Shown one piece after another: positions 25,899-33,323 of a DNA stretch of 64,000 bases; position 1 is the stretch's first letter; every line of letters starts with the position of its first letter. This DNA comes from an uncultured Muribaculaceae bacterium. GTDB taxonomy: Bacteria; Bacteroidota; Bacteroidia; Bacteroidales; Muribaculaceae. The position numbers were made by a program, and so were the translations under genes. The stretch spans positions 51,249 to 115,248 of the forward strand of contig CAJTME010000010.1 in NCBI GenBank assembly GCA_910577315.1, given 5' to 3'. The notes beneath the pieces are model-generated. The model saw only the letters and a program-made list of their open reading frames with translations, had not been told where the DNA came from and did not search any database.

Positions 25899-25906
25899 TA
25901 TCTTTG
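25899..25906 (+). promoter_or_regulatory. Promoter -7 element before the kinase-AAA gene
   Basis: TATCTTTG, followed by a leader of about 46 bases to the ATG at 25958. A TTTG lies upstream at 25882-25885, but the spacing is shorter than usual. Confidence 0.65.
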
Positions 25907-25957
25907 CAATCCATACTTTTTTTATCCTTATTTATCATTTAAAATTTTTTCAAATTT

Positions 25958-27811
25958 ATGATTCTTTCCAACGACACACGGATAGGACGGTACAGCGTCA
26001 ATTCCTTTATCAAAGATGGAGAAGTAAACGAAACTTACCGCATCGCCGACACCGGTGATAATTTCAGGCCATTGTTCATGAAGCTTTATGTTCCCGACAG
26101 ATTTTCGTCCGAACTCAAGACACCGTCGGGCGAAGTGGCCGAAATAGAACTTTGCCGGGGTCTTTCACACCCTTATGTCATATCCCATGTCGCCGACGGC
26201 ACCTACACCGCTCCCGACGGCAAGGAATATCCCTACATCATCACGAACTATTTCTCGGGCCGGTTGCTGTCTGAGATGCTCGGCTACGACAAGTCGCCGT
26301 TCTCGCTCGACGAGATTGTTTCGATTTACCGCCAGGTGATTCAGGGACTTTCATATCTGCACGAAAAAGGACTGGTGCACAACGATATAACCCCGCGCAA
26401 CATAATGTACGACCCCGACACAAAGTCGGTGCAGATTATCGACATGGGCCACATAGCCAGGGCAAAATCGAATGAGCGCCACTACCTCACCGCCGACATG
26501 GAACCGCTCTACCGCTCGCCCGAGGGATGGCGCAACTCCAACGACCCCGCCGGCGACATCTTCTCGGCATCGGCCGTGATTTTCGCCCTGCTCACCGGCC
26601 GCGCGCCCTGGGATTTCGAGCTCCCCGTCATAGACGACGCCGACGAGCGCGAACGCAAGCTCAAGACTGCCGTCCACCTCGCTCGCAAAAAACAGCTCGA
26701 TTTTTCCCGCGCCACCATGGAGGTGCCCGCATGGCTGCGCGACACCATCGCCGGAGCCCTGAACATGAAAGTGGCCGAACGCCTCGGCGCCGACCAAATC
26801 CTGGCCGCGCTCGACGGGCAGAAGTCACCCTTCGACAAGCCCGCGGCCCCCAAGGGCGATGACGAAAACGAAGCCCAGAAAATCGAAAAACCCGAACACC
26901 CCGGCATGATGCGCCAGAAGAGCGCCGAACCCGAGGAGAAGTCACACGAGATGGCCGAGAAAGCCAAGGTGAAGCGCGGCAACGGATTTGCCGACGTCGC
27001 CGGCATGGACGACCTCAAGGACCTCTTGCAGAAAAAAGTGCTCTTCATCCTCAAGAACAAGGAAAAAGCCGAGCGCTACCGCCTCACCCCGCCCAACGGC
27101 ATGCTCCTCTACGGCCCTCCCGGATGCGGCAAGACATACTTCGCCGAGAAATTCGCCGAGGAATCGGGCTTCAACTACAAGTTCATCAAGGCCTCTGACC
27201 TTGGCAGCATCTATGTCCACGGTGCCCAGGGCAAGATTGCCGAACTTTTCAACAAAGCCCGTCAGCAGGCCCCGGTCATCATCTGCTTCGACGAGTTCGA
27301 CGCCATGGTGCCCGACCGCTCAAGCCGCAGCGCCGAGAACATCGCCGGCGAGGTCAACGAATTCCTCTCGCAGCTCAACAACTGCGCCAAAGACGGCATC
27401 TTCGTCATCGGCACCACCAACCAGCCTGAACGCATCGACAAGGCAATCCTGCGCAAGGGACGCCTGGACATCTCGGTCTACATCCCCGAGCCCGACGCCA
27501 ACACCCGCAAGCTCATGTTCGACCTCTATCTCAAGGACCGCCCCTGCGACCCCATCGACACCCAGCGCCTCGCCGACCTCACCGACAAATACGTGGCCTC
27601 GGACATAGCGTTCATCGTCAACGACGCCGCCATGATTGCCGCCTTCCGCGACGAACCCCTCACACAGAGCGGCCTGGAGGACTCCATCAAGTCGACCCGT
27701 CCCTCGCTCACCGACGCCATGCTCAAGGACTATGCCGCCTCGCGCAGCAAGCTCGAGAACACGTCATCGGCCGAAACACGCCCGCGCGTCGGATTCATGC
27801 AATATCAATAA
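25958..27811 (+). CDS. Protein kinase-AAA ATPase fusion protein
   Basis: A 617-residue soluble protein joining a eukaryotic-like protein kinase to a CDC48/spastin-like AAA ATPase. Kinase (about 8-285): Lys42 (MKLYV), catalytic HND (141-143) with Asn148 in place of HRD, DMG (162-164) in place of DFG, and SPEG for the APE motif; the glycine loop is poor. A charged linker (about 290-340) leads to the AAA domain: Walker A GPPGCGKT (386-393), Walker B ICFDEFD (442-448) and arginine-finger-like RKGR (499-502). All key catalytic residues are present, so both halves may be active. It is followed by a small YbjN-like gene. The function is unknown to me. Confidence 0.88.
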   Translation: MILSNDTRIGRYSVNSFIKDGEVNETYRIADTGDNFRPLFMKLYVPDRFSSELKTPSGEVAEIELCRGLSHPYVISHVADGTYTAPDGKEYPYIITNYFSGRLLSEMLGYDKSPFSLDEIVSIYRQVIQGLSYLHEKGLVHNDITPRNIMYDPDTKSVQIIDMGHIARAKSNERHYLTADMEPLYRSPEGWRNSNDPAGDIFSASAVIFALLTGRAPWDFELPVIDDADERERKLKTAVHLARKKQLDFSRATMEVPAWLRDTIAGALNMKVAERLGADQILAALDGQKSPFDKPAAPKGDDENEAQKIEKPEHPGMMRQKSAEPEEKSHEMAEKAKVKRGNGFADVAGMDDLKDLLQKKVLFILKNKEKAERYRLTPPNGMLLYGPPGCGKTYFAEKFAEESGFNYKFIKASDLGSIYVHGAQGKIAELFNKARQQAPVIICFDEFDAMVPDRSSRSAENIAGEVNEFLSQLNNCAKDGIFVIGTTNQPERIDKAILRKGRLDISVYIPEPDANTRKLMFDLYLKDRPCDPIDTQRLADLTDKYVASDIAFIVNDAAMIAAFRDEPLTQSGLEDSIKSTRPSLTDAMLKDYAASRSKLENTSSAETRPRVGFMQYQ

Positions 27812-27842
27812 TCACGTCAACTCACTTAACCCAAATATCATT

Positions 27843-28220
27843 ATGGAAATTTACAAAAACTGGCTCTCCGAAAACGGCGTAAAGTATGAGGAGAAAGACT
27901 ACGGCCTCACCTTCAAATACCAGGGCGGCTACTTCATCATCGGCAACAACGAGAAGGACGAACAGTACTTCAACATCGTGATGCCCGGCATCTTCGACTT
28001 CGCCGACCATCCCGAGGTCGACCGTCTCAAGGTGCTCGAAGCACTCAACAAAATCAACGCCGACTACAAGGTCGTGAAAGCCGTATGTGACAACGAGGAC
28101 TGCTGGCTCACAACCGAAATCTTCATCGACTCAACCCCCGACGTCGAGGACTACTTCGAGCGCCTGCTCAACATCCTCCACCAGAGCCGCATGGAGTTCT
28201 TCCAGATTCTCCGCAACTGA
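27843..28220 (+). CDS. Small YbjN/type III chaperone-like protein
   Basis: A 125-residue acidic cytoplasmic protein with no signal peptide or membrane segment. The pattern of a short helix, antiparallel strands (YGLTFKYQGGYFIIGN, EQYFNIVMPGIF) and long closing helices (VEDYFERLLNILHQSRMEFFQIL) resembles YbjN and type III secretion chaperone-like folds. The likeness is by overall pattern only, so family assignment is tentative. It begins 31 bases after the kinase-AAA stop, and a strong terminator follows, so the two form one unit. It may be a partner or adaptor of the kinase-AAA protein. Confidence 0.7.
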   Translation: MEIYKNWLSENGVKYEEKDYGLTFKYQGGYFIIGNNEKDEQYFNIVMPGIFDFADHPEVDRLKVLEALNKINADYKVVKAVCDNEDCWLTTEIFIDSTPDVEDYFERLLNILHQSRMEFFQILRN

Positions 28221-28244
28221 TTCCATCAGCCCGCAAAAAGACCC

Positions 28245-28299
28245 AAAAGCCGGATTTCACGGAAACGACAGCATGTCGGCCGTGAAATCCGGCTTTTTT
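28245..28299 (+). terminator. Intrinsic terminator after the kinase-AAA/YbjN unit
   Basis: Long stem AAAAGCCGGATTTCACGG paired with CCGTGAAATCCGGC and a T6 tract; the loop contains a smaller hairpin. It separates this unit from the caspase gene. Confidence 0.9.
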
Positions 28300-28323
28300 C
28301 ATTGTTAAAATCGGTCCTTCTCC

Positions 28324-28354
28324 TTGCGGAAAACGCTAAAATTCCTTAACTTTG
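28324..28354 (+). promoter_or_regulatory. Promoter of the caspase gene cluster
   Basis: TTG (28324-28326), a 20-base spacer and TAACTTTG (28347-28354), a textbook Bacteroidetes promoter. The leader before the ATG at 28392 is about 30 bases. Confidence 0.8.
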
Positions 28355-28391
28355 CGCTATAAAATAATCCTCCTTAACCACCAATTTTGCA

Positions 28392-29879
28392 ATGAAAAGA
28401 ATCTTAACTCTATCCTTGCTGGTTGCTTTGTGCGCTTCCGCCATCTGGGCCGCCTCCGGAAAAGCCGGCAAAAACGTCCGCTGGGAACTCAGCGACGGCG
28501 TCCTCACCATCTCGGGCACCGGCCCCATGAAGAACTATGGCAAGGACCGTCCGTTCCGTGAAGACCGCGTGACAAAACTTATCGTTGAAGAAGGCGTGAC
28601 CACCATCTCCAACAACCTCTGCCGCGACTGTGCCAACCTCATTGTCGCCGAACTTCCCGGCTCGCTCACCCATATCGGTGAAAACGCTTTCCTCAACTGC
28701 GAGAACCTTTCGGAAATCCGCATTCCCTTCGGCACCGAAACCATCGCTCAGAGCGCCTTCCAGAACTGCAAGACCTTCATCGAAATCGAGCTCCCCATCA
28801 GCATCAAGGCCATCGGCCAGAACGCTTTTGCCGGTTGCGAGAACATGACCACCGCCCGCCTCTCCCAGTCAATAGAGGCCATCGGCAAGGACTCCTTCAA
28901 GGGCTGCAAGCTCCTGGCCGAACTCACCGACCTTCCCGCCTACGTCACCACCTCGACCTTCGCCGAATACGGACTCAACCGCGCCGCAGTCAAGAAACAC
29001 TGGGACCGCAAGGAAGAGCTCGCCGCCAAATACGGCAACGCCTCGGGCAGCGACATACAGACCAAGTCCGTGGCCTCTACCGCCAAGGTTGAGCCCAGCG
29101 ACGTCGACCTCAACATCCCCTTCACCGGCAAGACCAACAACAACACCTTCGCCGTAATCATCGCCAACGAGAACTACGGCAAGCTCTCCAACGTGCCCTT
29201 CGCCCTCAACGACGGCAACACCTTCGCCCTCTACTGCAAGCGCACTCTCGGCATCCCCGAAAAGAACATCCTCCAGTTCAACGACGCCACCTACGGCGCA
29301 ATGAAAGCCGCCTTCTCCGACCTCCGCCTCATCAATGACGTCGTGGGCGAGGACATGAAGGTAATCGTCTACTATGCCGGCCACGGAGCGCCCGACGACG
29401 CCACCCTCGACCCCTATCTCGTTCCCGTCGACGCCGCCCGCGTCAACAAGGACGTATGCGTACCCCTGGCCTCCATCTACCGCGACCTCGGCAGCATGAA
29501 ACTCCGCTCGGCCACCGTCTTCCTCGACGCATGCTTCAGCGGTGCCACCCGCGACGGCTCGATGGTTGTAGCCGCCCGCGGCATCGCCCGCGTCCCCAAA
29601 AAGCAGGGCCTCACGGGCAAGGTTGCCGTGTTCTGCGCCACCAGCGAGGACCAGACCGCAATGCCCTACAACGAAAAAGGCCACGGCATGTTCACCTACT
29701 TCCTGCTCAAGCGCCTCCAGGAAACCGAAGGCAACGTTTCGCTCGTCGACCTCAAGGACTACCTCAACGAGAACGTCGCCCGCCACTCCACCATCGTCAA
29801 CCGCAAGGACCAGACTCCAACCGTCCTCTCCTCGCCCGCCGCATCGGCCGAATGGGACTCCTGGAAGCTGATCGACTGA
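28392..29879 (+). CDS. Exported leucine-rich-repeat caspase-like peptidase (C14)
   Basis: A 495-residue protein with a signal peptide (about 1-20), so it acts outside the cytoplasm. Residues about 28-200 are BspA-type leucine-rich repeats (NAFLNCENLSEIRIPFGTETI and similar). Residues about 250-490 form a caspase/metacaspase domain starting FAVIIANENYG, with catalytic His331 in YYAGHG and Cys381 in DACFSG. The catalytic dyad is intact. LRR plus caspase in one exported chain suggests a protease with a built-in binding surface. The substrate is unknown. It has its own promoter and leads a group with a barrel protein, a lipoprotein and a DUF4384 protein. Confidence 0.9.
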   Translation: MKRILTLSLLVALCASAIWAASGKAGKNVRWELSDGVLTISGTGPMKNYGKDRPFREDRVTKLIVEEGVTTISNNLCRDCANLIVAELPGSLTHIGENAFLNCENLSEIRIPFGTETIAQSAFQNCKTFIEIELPISIKAIGQNAFAGCENMTTARLSQSIEAIGKDSFKGCKLLAELTDLPAYVTTSTFAEYGLNRAAVKKHWDRKEELAAKYGNASGSDIQTKSVASTAKVEPSDVDLNIPFTGKTNNNTFAVIIANENYGKLSNVPFALNDGNTFALYCKRTLGIPEKNILQFNDATYGAMKAAFSDLRLINDVVGEDMKVIVYYAGHGAPDDATLDPYLVPVDAARVNKDVCVPLASIYRDLGSMKLRSATVFLDACFSGATRDGSMVVAARGIARVPKKQGLTGKVAVFCATSEDQTAMPYNEKGHGMFTYFLLKRLQETEGNVSLVDLKDYLNENVARHSTIVNRKDQTPTVLSSPAASAEWDSWKLID

Positions 29880-29894
29880 AAATTTAAAGCGCCC

Positions 29895-29931
29895 GGAGTA
29901 CTCTGAGCCCTCCGAGTACTCCCGGCCCTCC
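29895..29931 (+). repeat. Nonamer tandem repeat (NGAGYNCTC family), locus C
   Basis: Units GGAGTACTC, TGAGCCCTC, CGAGTACTC and CCGGCCCTC, starting about 15 bases after the caspase stop codon. Same family and same position relative to a stop codon as loci A and B, in the sense orientation of the gene. Confidence 0.85.
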
Positions 29932-29968
29932 TCACCCCCAAGGAAAACCAATCAAAAAACGCACCATA

Positions 29969-30598
29969 ATGAAAAAACTTATCATCGCCCTTCTGGCGCT
30001 GGTGGCCTTTGTCGGCGCCAACGCCCAGAACGCCAACCGCGGCGGCTTCTTTATCGAGGCCGGCATCGGCGGCACAACGGGCACAACGCCCCGCACCGCC
30101 CTGTTCATGGATGGCAACAACCTGATGGCCAAATTTGCCGGTGGCGCCGCCTTCGACGTGCAGTTCGGCGTACGCGCCAAAACCAGCAACCACTGCGCCT
30201 TCGACCTCCGCATAGGCGCCATGGCTCCGTTCAGCGCCGTATCGTCCACCCCGGTATTCAAACTGATGCCCGGTCTCCGCTACACTTCCACCGAAATTTT
30301 CGGCAACATGAGCATATACGGAACCGTCGCTGTCGGCGGCGCCGTCAGCTTCAAGCATGAGTTCTACACCGACGGCAATCCCATCCCCACCGATGGCTCG
30401 GAGGTAAAGTTCGGTCTTGGCGACGGCGACGCATGCTTCGGCGTCAGCTACACCGTTGCCGTGGGTCTCAACATCACCAACCACTTCTATGCCGGCCCCG
30501 TGTGGGACGCGCAATACATGATTCACCAAACACGCCTCTCCAGTGACCAGAACCTCCACTGGGGCATGTTCGGCATCCAGCTCGGCTACCGTTTCTAA
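29969..30598 (+). CDS. Small outer-membrane beta-barrel-like protein
   Basis: A 209-residue protein with a signal peptide (residues 1-20, ending ANAQ). Alternating glycine- and aromatic-rich strands (GGFFIEAGIGG, CAFDLRIGAMAPF, LHWGMFGIQLGYRF) and a C-terminal phenylalanine fit an 8-10 strand outer-membrane barrel. It follows the caspase gene by 89 bases, including a nonamer repeat, and precedes the lipoprotein gene by 21 bases. No enzyme motif is seen. Its neighbours suggest it belongs to the same envelope system as the exported caspase. Confidence 0.75.
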   Translation: MKKLIIALLALVAFVGANAQNANRGGFFIEAGIGGTTGTTPRTALFMDGNNLMAKFAGGAAFDVQFGVRAKTSNHCAFDLRIGAMAPFSAVSSTPVFKLMPGLRYTSTEIFGNMSIYGTVAVGGAVSFKHEFYTDGNPIPTDGSEVKFGLGDGDACFGVSYTVAVGLNITNHFYAGPVWDAQYMIHQTRLSSDQNLHWGMFGIQLGYRF

Positions 30599-30619
30599 CC
30601 ACCTAAAAACATTGCGAAA

Positions 30620-31819
30620 ATGAAATACATCAAATATCTTTTCCTTGCCCTGGTGGCAGCCGTGATGCTTCCCTCATGCGCCGACGAAGGTCCCGAGCAG
30701 GTCGGCTCCCTCGAATGTTCTGCCGCAATAGTATCGGTAACCCCCACCTCAGCCACCATTGATGTCACTTATCCTACAGCGTCAATGATTGACGGCATAA
30801 GCGGTGTAATTTTAACCTCAAACTACGAGGAAACCTATAGTGTTTACACTGGGGAAACCATTATGGACGATGAGTATTACATCACACGTCGCTACATTAT
30901 TACCAATCTGACTCCCGACACCGAGTATCAGATTTCTGTGGATGTAGAAGTACATAAATATGAGACCGACTGGGGTACCTACGAATATTCTCACCTCACG
31001 CTCGTGCCCTCCGGCGACAGCAAGTTTACCACCAAAGCCGAGGGTGACTACTCTGACATCGCCCGCGCCCACACTGAGTATTTGGGTATAACCAACACCA
31101 CCGCCTCGTTCCAAGTTTTCTTTGACGACGAGACCATGATGATGCTCAGTGACTATGGATCAGTTAGCGTTAAGTACGGCACCACCCCCGATCTCTCTGG
31201 CTCCGACACCAGAGAAATCATCTATGACGGCTATAATAACAATAACTACTTTCAGGAAGACGGTCTCATAATGAACGGCGAAAACCATATCGAAATTTGC
31301 CTAATCAACCTAAAAGAAGACACGAAATACTACTTCTCAGTGACCGGCAATTTCCGTTATCGTCCATCTACTGATTGGTATGATGAGGTTACCATCGAAA
31401 ATGTGACGCTCGTCATCCCGGACAACTCGTTCACCACCACCAGCGGCGAGCAATACATCGGAAAGTTCACTTACGCATCCTACACAGCATACGACACCAG
31501 TGTGAGCCTTTCTGTATCGGCACCTTCATCTTATGAGTTTGCCCCGGCATCCCTTGGCTACGACATCCATGTTGTTTACTCTACATCGCCCGACTTCTCC
31601 GACGCGGTAGATTACAGCAGACGTTGGGACTATGATTACTTCAACAACAGCCTCTATTGTGAAATTCCCAATCTTACTCCCGGCACCACCTATTATTACT
31701 ACATAATTGCCTCGTTTGTGAACACTGAGCGTGGCTATCCTGCCGTTGTCTACCAGAACGTGAAGGTAGAAGGCGCCGACGGCTACGGAACTTTCACCAC
31801 CCAGTCCAGCTACTATTGA
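30620..31819 (+). CDS. Lipoprotein with fibronectin type III-like domains
   Basis: A 399-residue lipoprotein with the lipobox LPSC at about residue 20, probably anchored in the outer membrane. Three repeats of about 110 residues follow, each with an ending like LTPDTEYQISV, LKEDTKYYFSVTG and LTPGTTYYYYIIA, the tyrosine-corner pattern of fibronectin type III or related Ig-like folds. Base composition is clearly more AT-rich than in the neighbouring genes, and the protein is rich in Tyr, Asp and Ser. Such proteins usually bind other proteins or glycans. It ends seven bases before the DUF4384 gene. Confidence 0.8.
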   Translation: MKYIKYLFLALVAAVMLPSCADEGPEQVGSLECSAAIVSVTPTSATIDVTYPTASMIDGISGVILTSNYEETYSVYTGETIMDDEYYITRRYIITNLTPDTEYQISVDVEVHKYETDWGTYEYSHLTLVPSGDSKFTTKAEGDYSDIARAHTEYLGITNTTASFQVFFDDETMMMLSDYGSVSVKYGTTPDLSGSDTREIIYDGYNNNNYFQEDGLIMNGENHIEICLINLKEDTKYYFSVTGNFRYRPSTDWYDEVTIENVTLVIPDNSFTTTSGEQYIGKFTYASYTAYDTSVSLSVSAPSSYEFAPASLGYDIHVVYSTSPDFSDAVDYSRRWDYDYFNNSLYCEIPNLTPGTTYYYYIIASFVNTERGYPAVVYQNVKVEGADGYGTFTTQSSYY

Positions 31820-31826
31820 TTGACCC

Positions 31827-32708
31827 ATGCGCATAAAAGCGATAATATCACTCATCCTTGCCGCCATGACCGCCGCTCCGGCGGTTATGGCGGCAACCGA
31901 TAATAAGGTAAAGGAAGTCAAGGGCACCTACCAGTACTATGTGCCGCGCCACATCGCCCGTGACCAGGCCGAGCAGATTGCCCTCGAACGGGCCATGATC
32001 GAGGCAATCGCCCGCGAATTCGGAACCGTGCTGAGCCTCAACACCCAGATGGACATGCGCTCAAGCAAGAAAGGCGAGAGCGTCGATTTCTACTCAACGG
32101 CCTCGTCGCTCGTCAAGGGCGAATGGGTCGAGACCATCGGCGAGCCCAAGTTCGGACTGATGATTGACGGTGACGACCTCGTCGTCACCTGCGAGGTCAA
32201 AGGCCGCGCCCGCGAGGTTAACCGCGCCCAGGCCCAGCTCGACGTGCGCATCCTTCGCAACGCCACCGGCGACGATGCCGAGTCGAACGCCTTCATCTCG
32301 GGCGACAAGTGCTTCCTCGCGTTCATCACCCCTGTCGACGGTTATCTCACCGTCTATCTCGAGGGCGAGGACAAGACGGTGTTCCGCATGCTGCCTTTCT
32401 ACGCACAGACCAACCCCACCCACAAGGTCAACGCCAACACCCGCTACGTCTTTTTCGCCTCGACCGACGGCGACGAGGAGCAGTACCAGCTGACTGCCGA
32501 GAAAGGCACCGAGCGCAACACAATCTATGTGGTGTTCTCCCCCAACGAGTACATCAAGCCGGTCGACCGCTCCAGCGGCGAGGAACAGGCCCTGCGCGAA
32601 CTCTCGTCGGACGCCTTCCGCAAATGGATCAACAAAGCCCGCGCCCTCGACGACCAGCTCCAGGTAATCCCCCGCCCCATCACCATCACCAACCCCGTCG
32701 AAGACTGA
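31827..32708 (+). CDS. Exported DUF4384-domain protein
   Basis: A 293-residue protein with a signal peptide (about 1-22). The first part (about 30-120) resembles LPP20-like or flagellar assembly T N-terminal domains (RDQAEQIALERAMIEAIAREFG). The second part (about 145-260) fits DUF4384, with FISGDKCFLAFITPVDGYLTVYLEGEDKTVFRMLPF. DUF4384 is often found beside or fused to caspase-like peptidases, which matches the caspase three genes upstream. The gap to the lipoprotein gene is only seven bases, so they are probably cotranscribed. Confidence 0.8.
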   Translation: MRIKAIISLILAAMTAAPAVMAATDNKVKEVKGTYQYYVPRHIARDQAEQIALERAMIEAIAREFGTVLSLNTQMDMRSSKKGESVDFYSTASSLVKGEWVETIGEPKFGLMIDGDDLVVTCEVKGRAREVNRAQAQLDVRILRNATGDDAESNAFISGDKCFLAFITPVDGYLTVYLEGEDKTVFRMLPFYAQTNPTHKVNANTRYVFFASTDGDEEQYQLTAEKGTERNTIYVVFSPNEYIKPVDRSSGEEQALRELSSDAFRKWINKARALDDQLQVIPRPITITNPVED

Positions 32709-32731
32709 CCCAACCCAGCGGCTTTCCAGAG

Positions 32732-32879
32732 AACAATGCGCCTGCGGCGCTACAAAAATATACAATGTCGCCCAAGGGCGACTACATAATAAGTTAAACC
32801 GTAGTTTGTTTACTTATAGAATCATGTGGTCGCCCTTGGGCGACATTGTATATTTTTGTAGCGCCGCAGGCGCATTGTT
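32732..32879. repeat. 148-bp nearly perfect palindromic element
   Basis: Two 56-base arms (32732-32787 and 32824-32879) are inverted copies with one mismatch seen, around a 36-base spacer. Each arm contains two smaller palindromes, GCGCCTGCGGCGC and TCGCCCAAGGGCGA. It lies between convergent genes (DUF4384 and aroQ) and could act as a two-way terminator. The outer module beginning AACAATGCG and ending CGCTACA recurs at 63686 and 63862, so this is a dispersed repeat family. Confidence 0.9.
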
Positions 32880-32891
32880 TTTTAGGCCGCT

Positions 32892-33323
32892 TCAGTTTCC
32901 GGCGAGTGCCCGAACGGCCAGGGAGTAGACGCGCGGGCCGAAGCCGGCGATGGTGCCGGCACACACCGGCGAGATATAGGAATGATGACGGAATTCCTCG
33001 CGCGCGTGTACATTAGATATATGCACCTCAACCACCGGCACATTTATCGCCGCGATGGCATCGGCAAGCGCCACGGATGTGTGCGTGTAGCCGCCAGCGT
33101 TAAGCACGATGCCGTCCGCGCGGTCGGTTCCGTAGGCCGCCGAGTGAAGCCGGTCGATGAGCGCGCCCTCGATATTGGACTGGAAATAGTCCAGCTCAAC
33201 GTCGGGAAACTCACGGCGCAACTGCGCCAGAATCGCATCCATCGACTCCGCCCCATAGATGCCCGGCTCGCGGACACCGAGCAGGTTGAGGTTCGGGCCG
33301 TTGACAATCAGTATCTTTTTCAT
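32892..33323 (-). CDS. aroQ: 3-dehydroquinate dehydratase, type II
   Basis: A 143-residue enzyme converting 3-dehydroquinate to 3-dehydroshikimate in aromatic amino acid synthesis. Type II motifs are complete: NGPNLNLLGVREPGIYG with the catalytic tyrosine, QSNIEGALIDRLH, LNAGGYTHTSVALADAI, and EVHISNVHAREEFRHHSYISP. Length fits the dodecameric type II class. The start overlaps the mrp stop by four bases, so it is the second gene of a unit with mrp. It is followed by the palindromic element shared with the opposing operon. Confidence 0.95.
   Translation of the reverse strand: MKKILIVNGPNLNLLGVREPGIYGAESMDAILAQLRREFPDVELDYFQSNIEGALIDRLHSAAYGTDRADGIVLNAGGYTHTSVALADAIAAINVPVVEVHISNVHAREEFRHHSYISPVCAGTIAGFGPRVYSLAVRALAGN

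Noticed and set aside
28392..32708. Caspase gene considered as a phage-defence (CBASS or gasdermin-type) effector
   Set aside because: The protein is exported, and no cyclase, gasdermin, NLR or nuclease gene is nearby.
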